Part shown: piece after piece, positions 1 through 5,846 of the stretch
Position numbering within the stretch: the stretch's first letter is position 1
Layout of the letters: every line of letters starts with the position of its first letter
Origin: Anaerobacillus sp.
GTDB lineage: Bacteria; Bacillota; Bacilli; Bacillales_H; Anaerobacillaceae
Assembly (NCBI GenBank): GCA_007120055.1
Contig: SKOL01000392.1
Location: 1 to 8,905 of the forward strand
Length of the DNA: 8,905 bases
Direction: 5' to 3'
Notes under the pieces: model-generated
The model's database searches: none
What the model was told of the DNA's origin: nothing
The model's input: only the letters and a program-made list of their open reading frames with translations
Translations under genes and position numbers: made by a program

Positions 1-24
1 TTTCAGACACCTATGAAAGTTCAT
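1..24. repeat. Partial copy of an intergenic repeat (inverted relative to the copy at 2555-2628)
   Basis: Positions 3-20 (TCAGACACCTATGAAAGT) match the reverse complement of 2555-2572 at 17 of 18 bases. The second copy carries the perfect palindrome GGTGTC-T-GACACC. Here the match begins two bases inside the window, so the rest of this copy may lie to the left. The two copies are in opposite orientation and both are outside genes. This fits a short, dispersed, non-coding palindromic (REP-like) repeat, although only the sequence similarity is actually seen. Confidence 0.5.
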
Positions 25-135
25 TTCACCACCTGATCCCGGACAAAGTAATAACCTCATAGCAATTGATCATAAAGTTCACTTTTCTGTAGGCTACTAT
101 TTACAGTGGAGTTAACTGTGGACCAACCTCCGATA

Positions 136-177
136 TGTAGTCATGTGGTGGACACGACTCCGCCCAAGGACCATTTC
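136..177. repeat. Degenerate second segment of the same repeat family
   Basis: This stretch aligns by eye with the reverse complement of 2578-2618 at roughly 70% with small gaps. The best part is the shared GGTGGACAC at 147-155, followed by a C-rich run and then GGACCATTT against TGTCCATTT. The order and spacing relative to the piece at 3-20 differ from the intact copy. The left end may therefore hold two decayed or nested copies. No open frame of note covers the stretch. Confidence 0.35.
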
Positions 178-200
178 TTTAAAGCAAATGTTTAATATAC

Positions 201-228
201 TTTAAAAATGATATGTAATAGGTATAAT
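201..228 (+). promoter_or_regulatory. Candidate sigma-A promoter of the SGNH hydrolase gene
   Basis: A perfect -10 box TATAAT lies at 223-228. A weak -35 box, TTTAAA at 201-206, lies 16 bp upstream. The start of transcription would fall near 235, giving a leader of about 20 bases that contains the AGAGG ribosome binding site at 247-251. The region is AT-rich, so a chance match is possible. Confidence 0.5.
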
Positions 229-256
229 AGAATATATAAATCTAGTAGAGGTTAGA

Positions 257-1084
257 ATGGAGAAAAATATGAAGAAATTAGTTTTTCTTTTATTGATTTT
301 TGTATTGGCATGTATAATTGTAGTTTTTAGTAAATTCCAATATGATAAGAAGCTTGAACAGGCGGTTAAGGAAGCTAAAGTTGAACTCACTAAAATAAAA
401 GAGATTCAAGAGAGGAACACCCCAGAACTTATAGAAAGGCGTAATTACCTTAAAACGTTAGTCGCTCATAAAGACCCTCAGCTTACTGATTTAGTTTTTG
501 AAGCGCTATATACAGGTGATGAAATTAACATTGTCGCTATGGGCTCAGCAGCTTTATCCGCAAAAAACAATGTGAATCCATGGCCAGAATTGCTTAAAGA
601 GAAAATAAATGAAGTTTTTGAGGAGAAAATAGTAGATGTTAAAATCTTTTCATACGAAGAGGAAAATACGTTTGAAATTATTCGCAATAATTATCATTTA
701 GAAGTAGCTGAGTTTCAACCAGACATTTTAATTTTAGAGCCATTTATTTGGAATAATATCGGATATGTACGGATTTTAGATACTCTTAATCATATAAGTA
801 TTATGATCCGTGCTGTAGAGAGGGGAAATGAAAACACCTTCATTATACTTCAACCACCAAACCCTATTTATAAAGAAAGAGCGATTGATTTTCAAGTGGA
901 TGCGGTGAAAAGTTATGCCGCGGAACATGAACTTCTCTATTTTGATCACTGGAAAGTTTGGCCTGATCAAAATGATGTTGAACTCAACCGTTTTTTAACA
1001 AATAATCATACCCCAAATCAAGACGGGCATTCGATTTGGGCAGATTACATTTCCTCGTACTTTGTTAAGGAGTCACACTATTAA
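257..1084 (+). CDS. Membrane-anchored SGNH/GDSL-type hydrolase
   Basis: Likely an extracytoplasmic esterase, acyl-hydrolase or deacetylase of the SGNH superfamily; the substrate cannot be told. Residues 6-25 form one hydrophobic helix (signal anchor) after a short basic N-terminus. A charged linker of about 60 residues, probably helical, follows. The SGNH fold begins near residue 90: block I reads AMGSAALS (94-101), with S97 as the expected nucleophile; a central EPFIWNN segment (161-167) sits where the Asn block is expected; block V is near PNQDGHSIWAD (253-263), with D256 and H258 as candidate acid and base. The usual GDS is replaced by GSA and the Asp-His spacing is short, so the family call rests on the overall pattern. 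Two starts are possible: ATG 257 (AGAGG 5 bases upstream) and ATG 269 (GGAG 6 bases upstream). The longer one is given. The gene is monocistronic, with a terminator following. Confidence 0.72.
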   Translation: MEKNMKKLVFLLLIFVLACIIVVFSKFQYDKKLEQAVKEAKVELTKIKEIQERNTPELIERRNYLKTLVAHKDPQLTDLVFEALYTGDEINIVAMGSAALSAKNNVNPWPELLKEKINEVFEEKIVDVKIFSYEEENTFEIIRNNYHLEVAEFQPDILILEPFIWNNIGYVRILDTLNHISIMIRAVERGNENTFIILQPPNPIYKERAIDFQVDAVKSYAAEHELLYFDHWKVWPDQNDVELNRFLTNNHTPNQDGHSIWADYISSYFVKESHY

Positions 1085-1394
1085 TTATGAAATTCACTCA
1101 AATAGTTAAAAAATGGAGAAGCGGTGTGAGATAACATCAGCTTTTCTTTTTTTTAGGGTAAATTTGTCCCCTTTTTTTCGATTTAGTCATATTTATATAG
1201 TAGATAATGATTTTTTTACTTTAATTTCAAGAGATTCATAGGTGTAAGTAAAGTCGTAAACAAGAATGAGCATAAAATGATCTTAAGGAAGGAACTGAGT
1301 TGTAAAGAAGCTTGTAAATTAATCAGTGGCAAGACGTTACTGGTCATCTTGGAATATTTTTCCTTAGATCTTAAAAAATAAGAGGTGGGAAAAA
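1085..1394. other. Intergenic region between the hydrolase and amidase genes
   Basis: This region holds the terminator at 1115-1154 and the amidase ribosome binding site at 1381-1389. The rest is AT-rich sequence without a convincing sigma-A promoter. A short open frame with an ATG at 1277 and a stop at 1379-1381 would encode 34 residues just ahead of the amidase ribosome binding site. It lacks its own convincing ribosome binding site and is not called as a gene. Confidence 0.5.
1115..1154 (+). terminator. Probable rho-independent terminator of the SGNH hydrolase gene
   Basis: An imperfect hairpin begins at 1117. AGAAGC..GGTGT pairs with ACATCAGCTTTTCT, leaving bulges in the stem. A run of mostly T follows, ending at 1154. 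It starts about 30 bases after the hydrolase stop codon and points the same way. The stem is imperfect, so termination may be partial. Confidence 0.55.
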
Positions 1395-2549
1395 ATGAAA
1401 TTTAAAAGTTTGAAGCAGCTCAAAGATGTTAGAAATTCATTAGCACGTCATTCGACAAGACGGTTTCCACAAGTAGGTATTGTGAAAAAAGAAGATATCG
1501 CGATTCATCACTCTTTGACAAGAATGGAACTTAGTGGAAGTAACGCAGAAGGCTATGCCAGATATCACGTGAATTCGCTCGGGTGGCCTGGAATTGGGTA
1601 TCATTTTGTCATTGAGAAAGATGGAACCATTAAATGGTGTAATAACTTAGGTTTACGTTCGTATCATGTAGGTAATTTCAATAATCAATCTATAGGTATT
1701 TGTTTATCTGGTGATTTTCGAACGGATAAACCAACCGAAAGCCAGATGCGTTCATTAGTTGCGTTAGTTGATGCATTAAAGCAAGATTTACCGAACTATA
1801 AGCGTACCCTTGGCCATAGTGATTACCCAGGATATGAATTAAAGCTATGTCCTGTATTAGACTGGCGCGCCATTCTTAAAAATAAACAGCCCAAAAAGCC
1901 AACGACAAGTGAAACTCACACCATTAAAAAAGGGGACACACTTTGGAAAATTGCTTTAGAAAACAATATAACGGTCGATGACATTCTTTCATTAAATCCT
2001 GGTGTCGACCCGCATCGCTTGCAAATTGGTCAAACGGTCAATTTGAAACATAAAGCGAATGAATCCGCGCCACAAACACCACCGCAAGACACAAGACGGA
2101 AAGTCATTGGGCATGCGACCGTTTTAGTTCCTTATTTGAATCGAAGAAAAGAAGCGTCGTTTAGCTCGAGTATTACTGGTACGGTTAGGAAAGGGCAGAG
2201 GTTAGAAGTATATGACCAAAAAAATGGGTTGTATGATGTTGGACCACTGGATTGGATTTCAGCAAGGAGTCAATATACAAAATTTGAAGCCGTCTCAAGT
2301 AGCACGTCGAAGTCAAGTCCCAATATCCAGCTTCCAAGCGGAATATTACGCCGGGGTGATCGTGGAGAAAACGTAAAGCAGCTTCAGAAAGCATTAAATG
2401 CTGTAAACTTTAGAGTTGGTCGTGAAGACGGAGTATTTGGCCCACAAACTGAAGATGGTCTGCGCCGCTTCCAATCCGTCTATTTACCACGTGAAGTCGA
2501 CGGCATTTACGGCCCAAACACCAGAAGAGAACTGCAAAAACAACTGTAA
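1395..2549 (+). CDS. N-acetylmuramoyl-L-alanine amidase (Amidase_2) with LysM, SH3-like and peptidoglycan-binding domains
   Basis: Cleaves the bond between N-acetylmuramic acid and L-alanine in peptidoglycan. The catalytic domain spans about residues 30-165. By comparison with T7 lysozyme (H17, Y46, H122, K128, C130), the zinc ligands are probably H38, H141 and C152, with Y69 and K150 as catalytic partners; the Lys-X-Cys spacing is conserved exactly. One LysM domain (about 174-217) follows, then an SH3-like segment (about 238-290) and a C-terminal PG_binding_1 domain (about 318-384, with the typical DGVFGPQT and DGIYGPNT turns). The start is well supported by AGAGGTGGG six bases upstream. There is no signal peptide or membrane helix, unlike most housekeeping autolysins. 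This resembles phage endolysins or mother-cell lysis amidases such as the Bacillus CwlA/XlyA group. No holin or other phage gene is adjacent. Amidase function is fairly certain; the biological role is open. Confidence 0.9.
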   Translation: MKFKSLKQLKDVRNSLARHSTRRFPQVGIVKKEDIAIHHSLTRMELSGSNAEGYARYHVNSLGWPGIGYHFVIEKDGTIKWCNNLGLRSYHVGNFNNQSIGICLSGDFRTDKPTESQMRSLVALVDALKQDLPNYKRTLGHSDYPGYELKLCPVLDWRAILKNKQPKKPTTSETHTIKKGDTLWKIALENNITVDDILSLNPGVDPHRLQIGQTVNLKHKANESAPQTPPQDTRRKVIGHATVLVPYLNRRKEASFSSSITGTVRKGQRLEVYDQKNGLYDVGPLDWISARSQYTKFEAVSSSTSKSSPNIQLPSGILRRGDRGENVKQLQKALNAVNFRVGREDGVFGPQTEDGLRRFQSVYLPREVDGIYGPNTRRELQKQL

Positions 2550-2554
2550 AGGTC

Positions 2555-2628
2555 ACTTTCATTGGTGTCTGACACCCTAAATGGACAAATCGGGGGGGGT
2601 GTCCACCTGTGACGGACACCCTCCGATT
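2555..2628. repeat. GC-rich palindromic intergenic repeat (REP-like), possibly a shared terminator
   Basis: Two inverted repeats lie back to back between convergent genes. The first is the perfect palindrome GGTGTC-T-GACACC at 2564-2576. The second is a long hairpin whose left arm at 2588-2604 (AATC, eight G, TGTCC) pairs with the right arm at 2614-2628 (GGACACCCTCCGATT). It has a nine-base loop and a two-base bulge in the G run. Parts of the element recur near the left end of the window in the opposite orientation (3-20 and 136-177). No T run follows the hairpin, so it is not a classic terminator. Its position between convergent stops would still allow it to stop transcription from both sides. 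Confidence 0.65.
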
Positions 2629-2736
2629 ATCGTTGTTTAGTAAATCATAGTTTCTTAAGTTTTTCGATAAATTTTCAAACACGAAAGTTGTCAAGCTCGA
2701 AGATACTTGTATTTTTTGTTCTGAACATCTAAACAC

Positions 2737-3513
2737 TTAAAGTCCGATGTCTCGATTGTTTTTTCGTTGGCGCATTTCTTCTAACAACTCAATTAATAAA
2801 CTGACATCTTGTTCATCTAACTGTTTTAGTGGACCTTTTACCATCGCAGCATGATCTGCTCTATTTGCACTACTATCTGTACCATCTGCGTGATTAATTC
2901 CTACTTCCTCATTTTTCTCTTCATTATTTTTGACAAAATAAGTAGTGATCGCACTTGTAATCATTCCGATTAAGCCGATGCCTACGAGCATGAGGACGAC
3001 GGCAACAGCCCGTCCAACCGTTGTTTCTGGTGCAAAGTCGCCGTAACCAACGGTGGTAGAAGTAACGATCCCCCACCATATCGCTTCCTCGAACGTTTCA
3101 ATATTTGGTTCTGAAAAGTAAATGAAAATAGAAGAAACCCCAATCAGTCCACCTGTAAACACCAACACTCGATGTAAATGATTCGTTTTAAGGATGGCGA
3201 TTACTGGAGTAGAGAAACGCTTGGCAATCACAATTACTTTAAAAACCCTTAATAACCTTACGACCCTTGCTAACCGAAACAACGAATCAAATGGAATAAT
3301 TGCGATAAAATCAAACGGGTTTTCTTTTACAAACTTCCACTTATGTTCAGCCCGGTACAAACGATAACTCACATCGATCACAAAAATAGCCCACACCAAT
3401 GTATCCAACCACGGAAAACGTGGATCGTTACTCCAAATAAACGAGATCGAATAAACGGCAAGCGTAAACATCGTTATTTCGTATAATACCGATAGCTTAT
3501 TTTTCCGCACCAA
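2737..3513 (-). CDS. Voltage-gated-type (six-helix) potassium channel
   Basis: Forms a tetrameric K+ pore in the cytoplasmic membrane. The selectivity filter TTVGYGD is at residues 153-159, preceded by a pore helix (about 140-152). Helices are seen at about 8-27 (S1), 34-53 (S2), 66-78 (S3), 80-99 (S4), 115-134 (S5) and 165-195 (S6). S4 keeps a row of spaced charges (R80, R83, R86, R89, K92), so voltage sensing is plausible. The 258-residue length fits compact bacterial Kv-like channels. The cytoplasmic tail (about 196-258) is acidic, then forms a short coiled coil (about 229-252), probably for tetramer assembly; no RCK/TrkA domain is present. The start is TTG at 3511-3513, with GGGAGGAG (3521-3528) seven bases upstream on the minus strand. 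The next codon, GTG, is a weaker alternative at ten bases. It is transcribed toward the amidase gene and appears monocistronic. Confidence 0.9.
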   Translation of the reverse strand: MVRKNKLSVLYEITMFTLAVYSISFIWSNDPRFPWLDTLVWAIFVIDVSYRLYRAEHKWKFVKENPFDFIAIIPFDSLFRLARVVRLLRVFKVIVIAKRFSTPVIAILKTNHLHRVLVFTGGLIGVSSIFIYFSEPNIETFEEAIWWGIVTSTTVGYGDFAPETTVGRAVAVVLMLVGIGLIGMITSAITTYFVKNNEEKNEEVGINHADGTDSSANRADHAAMVKGPLKQLDEQDVSLLIELLEEMRQRKNNRDIGL

Positions 3514-3792
3514 TCTTCCACTCCTCCCAGAATATTTTCCCGAAAGTTAGTGTTTGTTAATTTATGGTATTTATTCAGCGAGTTAAAATAAAAAGTAAAA
3601 CAGCATTCTCCTTTTTTAGAGGTAAATTTAGCGGCATGTTTATTAAACTTTATTATTGGCAAATATAGTTAGTAAGGATGACTTTATATTAAGCGGTATA
3701 GAGCTGAAAGTCCCGAAAACCTATTCCGTATCATATGAAACAAATCCGACTTTCTTACCTATTAAATAATATGAAAAAATTATATAATAATG

Positions 3793-3798
3793 TATAAT
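3793..3798 (+). promoter_or_regulatory. Candidate -10 box for the zinc-ribbon gene
   Basis: TATAAT lies at 3793-3798 and is directly preceded by TG. Another TATAAT is at 3783-3788. Neither has a good -35 box. If the downstream one is used, transcription would begin near 3805. That would place the ATG at 3804 at or before the transcript start and supports initiation at 3858. Surrounding sequence is very AT-rich, so the call is weak. Confidence 0.35.
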
Positions 3799-3857
3799 TA
3801 AGTATGTTCTTGTCGAAAAGATTTTACATTTTACTATTTAAAAAAGGGGTTCCTTAC

Positions 3858-4082
3858 ATGCTTGGTTTATTACTAAAAAAAAGCAAAATTGAAAACGCTA
3901 CTCATGCAATTTGCCCGAACTGTCAAAAAGAAATCGCCATTGAACAATGGGATGAGCAAACGCGGGCCTTTTTAGGTAAAGAGATCCCTAGTATGGTAAA
4001 TGGGGTAAATACGAAAATCCCTTATCAATGTCCGGATTGTTATACCGGCTATTTAGCTAAATATATCAAATTTATTGATTAA
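3858..4082 (+). CDS. Small zinc-ribbon protein of unknown function
   Basis: A 74-residue protein with two cysteine pairs, CPNC (19-22) and CPDC (58-61). They are spaced like a zinc ribbon with a long central loop and probably bind one structural zinc. The segment between them is mixed charged and hydrophobic (EQWDEQTRAFLGKEIPSM). No signal peptide or membrane helix is evident, although residues 2-6 are hydrophobic. ATG 3858 was chosen because AAAGGGG (3843-3849) lies eight bases upstream. The same frame is open to ATG 3804, which has no ribosome binding site and would add an unlikely 18-residue extension. The gene stands alone between the channel, which points the other way, and a terminator about 100 bases downstream. 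No family is recognised, so no reaction or partner is proposed. Confidence 0.7.
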   Translation: MLGLLLKKSKIENATHAICPNCQKEIAIEQWDEQTRAFLGKEIPSMVNGVNTKIPYQCPDCYTGYLAKYIKFID

Positions 4083-4180
4083 GAAATTCTTCTTTTTCAA
4101 AAATATTGATGATTTAGAAGTCCGTTATTGTTAAATATGAAATTATTGAGAAGGAAACCCCTCCTTTTCATATAGAAAGT

Positions 4181-4224
4181 AAGCGCCTGTACTTAGATAT
4201 TATCTCTGTGCAGGCGTTTTTTTC
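4181..4224 (+). terminator. Strong rho-independent terminator
   Basis: CGCCTGTAC (4184-4192) pairs with GTGCAGGCG (4208-4216), giving nine base pairs including one G-T pair. The loop has 15 bases and a run of seven T follows at 4217-4223. The flanking AAG/TTT can extend the stem. It probably ends the zinc-ribbon transcript and insulates the cytochrome operon. Confidence 0.85.
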
Positions 4225-4329
4225 TATTAAATGATATCTTCTTCCTCTCCTCATGAAGCTCAATGCCTTAATCGCTTCGTCACTAGAAGCTCAACAACGA
4301 ACTTACCTCTATTAACATTTAAATTAAAG

Positions 4330-4432
4330 TGTGTAAAAGTATGTGTGTTGTTGTAAGTCTGAAAAGCTATTCCGTTATTTTTTAATAAAAAATGTAGTTT
4401 TACACAATTTGACCACTAGATGGTTACATTTT
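4330..4432. repeat. AT-rich inverted repeats upstream of the cytochrome operon
   Basis: A nine-base perfect inverted repeat pairs TGTGTAAAA (4330-4338) with TTTTACACA (4398-4406). A second, interleaved one pairs AAAATGTA (4389-4396) with TACATTTT (4425-4432) and encloses ACCA-CTAGA-TGGT (4412-4424). The role is unknown. These could be operator sites for a dimeric regulator, or chance in AT-rich DNA. Confidence 0.35.
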
Positions 4433-4535
4433 AATATATTATCAATGTCGAATAAACCTCACAATAGCCTAGTTTAACCACCTTCTTTAATATATAAAAT
4501 ACTTCTATCACTAATAGTAACCCCCGTTAACAAAT

Positions 4536-4565
4536 TTGACACACAATTATAGAAAATTACATAAT
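4536..4565 (+). promoter_or_regulatory. Candidate upstream promoter P1 of the cytochrome operon
   Basis: A perfect -35 box TTGACA (4536-4541) is followed after 18 bp by CATAAT (4560-4565). Transcription would begin near 4572, inside the tandem TTGTGAAT boxes. A factor bound there would block this promoter. The leader would be about 85 bases. Confidence 0.5.
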
Positions 4566-4582
4566 TCACAATTTATTCACAA
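4564..4582 (-). promoter_or_regulatory. Tandem TTGTGAAT boxes, possible ResD or Rex-type redox regulator site
   Basis: On the minus strand TTGTGAAT occurs twice, at 4575-4582 and 4564-4571. The start-to-start distance is exactly 11 bp, one helical turn. This resembles the direct-repeat TTTGTGAAT-like elements described for ResD in Bacillus subtilis. It also equals the half-site of Rex operators (TTGTGAA-N4-TTCACAA), but Rex sites are inverted, not direct. Relative to the downstream -10 box the sites lie at about -50 to -32, a normal position for an activator. Confidence 0.5.
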
Positions 4583-4601
4583 CTTTTTCCAATAAAAATA
4601 G

Positions 4602-4609
4602 TATAAAAT
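4602..4609 (+). promoter_or_regulatory. Candidate downstream promoter P2 (-10 box) of the cytochrome operon
   Basis: TATAAAAT at 4602-4609 offers a -10 box (TATAAA or TAAAAT). No recognisable -35 box is found 16-18 bp upstream, where the TTGTGAAT boxes end instead. This is the arrangement expected of an activator-dependent promoter. The leader would be about 45 bases. Confidence 0.4.
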
Positions 4610-4657
4610 ACTTGTAAGTAACCACTAACACCGGAAAAAATAAAAAAGGGTGGGCGA

Positions 4658-5752
4658 GTGAATATGGGAAAAGATGAAAAGAAGTTCGCGAAATTCAGGG
4701 AAATGTTTAATGTGAAAAGGTTATGGGAACGTTGGCGGTCAATAGATTGGGGAAATCCTATGAACAAATGGAAACTACTATTTTTCTCTATTGTCGCTTT
4801 TATAGGAATTGCTGGCTTTTCGTATGGGGCGGTAGCCGGAACATCTACGACATCCTTTTGTGCAGGGTGCCACGAAATGTCACCAGAATATGTGTCACAT
4901 ATTTCAACCGCACATAGTGAAATTAAATGTACCTATTGTCACATTGAACCAGGATTTACCAATACCATTAAAGGGAAAGTTTCAGCAATGACGGAAGTCT
5001 ATCATCACGTAACGAGAACTCAGCCTGATCCGATTTATGCAACAAAGCCTGTAAAAGATATTGTATGCCTACAATGTCATTCTGAAAATCGAGTCATTAC
5101 CGCCTCAGGCGATTTAATAGTTGAACATAGTGTTCACATAAATAGAGAAATTGCATGTGTCACCTGCCATAGTGGTGTAGCTCACGGCAAGATGGTAGAA
5201 CGGGGAATTAATACGAGTGATACATATGACTATTGGACGGAAGAAAATGCAGATAAACTACTAGCGCGACAATATATTAAAACAAATATGGGAACGTGTA
5301 TCGATTGTCACGATCAAGTTAATCGAGGTAATGAACCTTGGCTGGATAAATATTATACAGTGCCAATTCCGGCCAACGCTTTTGAAGGCACTATTCCAAC
5401 ATCAAATGAAATTTTAGATACGATCATTCGAAATGAAGAAAATGATCTAGAACTTTCGATGGAATGTCAAACTTGCCACATGGAGATCACTATTCCTAAC
5501 AATCATAAGCTAGTAGATTGGAATGAAAACCATAAAGAAGATGCCTTTAATGAACTTCCTCAATGTATTAATTGTCATCAAGAAGAAAAATGGGTGAAGC
5601 GCTTGCAACCTCAATCTATTGCAAAGTTACTAGAAGCGGACGGATCGAACCTAGAAAACTATGTGCCTGATATGAACGTGGTAGAAAGTGTAGCAAGGGA
5701 AACGCAGTTTTGCTTCACGTGTCATAGTGAGGAAATTCCAGGATATGAGTAA
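4658..5752 (+). CDS. Membrane-anchored octahaem cytochrome c, NapC/NirT/NrfH-type N-terminal domain
   Basis: Probably oxidises menaquinol at the membrane and passes electrons to haems outside. A basic, Trp-rich N-terminus (1-37) precedes one helix (about 38-58); the rest is extracytoplasmic. Eight CXXCH motifs start at residues 68, 91, 137, 167, 214, 270, 303 and 352. The first is CAGCHEM, the CXXCHXM form of NapC/NrfH haem 1, so M74 may be an axial ligand. Haem 2 is followed by the family-like stretch to YHH (115-117), and haem 4 reads CVTCHSGVAHGK. Haems 1-4 thus form a complete NapC-like unit, and residues 180-364 add four more. Nine non-motif histidines (81, 86, 116, 117, 157, 160, 176, 283, 292) could serve as sixth ligands. 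No CXXCK site of NrfA is present. GTG 4658 has AAAGGG about seven bases upstream; ATG 4664 is a close alternative. First gene of a four-gene operon. Confidence 0.9.
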   Translation: MNMGKDEKKFAKFREMFNVKRLWERWRSIDWGNPMNKWKLLFFSIVAFIGIAGFSYGAVAGTSTTSFCAGCHEMSPEYVSHISTAHSEIKCTYCHIEPGFTNTIKGKVSAMTEVYHHVTRTQPDPIYATKPVKDIVCLQCHSENRVITASGDLIVEHSVHINREIACVTCHSGVAHGKMVERGINTSDTYDYWTEENADKLLARQYIKTNMGTCIDCHDQVNRGNEPWLDKYYTVPIPANAFEGTIPTSNEILDTIIRNEENDLELSMECQTCHMEITIPNNHKLVDWNENHKEDAFNELPQCINCHQEEKWVKRLQPQSIAKLLEADGSNLENYVPDMNVVESVARETQFCFTCHSEEIPGYE

Positions 5753-5846
5753 AAAGCACTAACTATAACCTCTCAGAAAAACTAGAGAATTTAATGAAGC
5801 TAGGACGGAAAACAAGAAGAAAAGGAATATGTGAGGTGACGTGAAG
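5753..5846. other. Gap between the two cytochrome genes
   Basis: About 90 bases with no terminator and no clear promoter. Only a weak CTCT/AGAG hairpin is visible near 5772. Both genes are probably on one transcript. The gap ends with GAGGTGA (5833-5839), the ribosome binding site of the second cytochrome gene. Confidence 0.5.

Larger units (their letters stand above)
4083..4657. other. Long non-coding region upstream of the cytochrome operon
   Basis: No convincing gene is seen in these 575 bases on either strand. From left to right the region holds a small hairpin (AAGGA 4151-4155 with TCCTT 4162-4166, enclosed by TATGAAA 4136-4142 and TTTCATA 4166-4172), the terminator at 4181-4224, and a direct repeat GAAGCTCAA (4255-4263 and 4286-4294). 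It then holds an AT-rich block with inverted repeats at 4330-4432, and finally the operon promoter region from 4536. About 430 bases separate the terminator from the first cytochrome start, enough room for complex regulation. Confidence 0.6.

Noticed and set aside
1277..1381. Short open frame of 34 codons ending just before the amidase ribosome binding site
   Set aside because: It has an ATG but no convincing ribosome binding site, no recognisable motif and a length easily reached by chance in AT-rich DNA. A leader-peptide role cannot be excluded.
2410..2736. Minus-strand open frame of 108 codons
   Set aside because: It runs antisense through the end of the amidase gene and across the palindromic repeat. 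The composition is atypical, there is no ribosome binding site, and the amidase reading is clearly the real one.
3804..3857. Upstream in-frame ATG extending the zinc-ribbon protein by 18 residues
   Set aside because: No ribosome binding site precedes it and the candidate -10 box ends only five bases before it. The ATG at 3858 has a well-placed AAAGGGG.
4136..4180. Small RNA or riboswitch before the terminator at 4181-4224
   Set aside because: There is a small hairpin and a strong terminator, but no clear promoter and no known riboswitch consensus. The terminator is explained by the zinc-ribbon gene.
4564..4582. Canonical Fnr/Crp site (TGTGA-N6-TCACA) or canonical Rex operator
   Set aside because: The two boxes are direct, not inverted, repeats, so neither palindromic operator is matched. 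Only the half-site sequence agrees.
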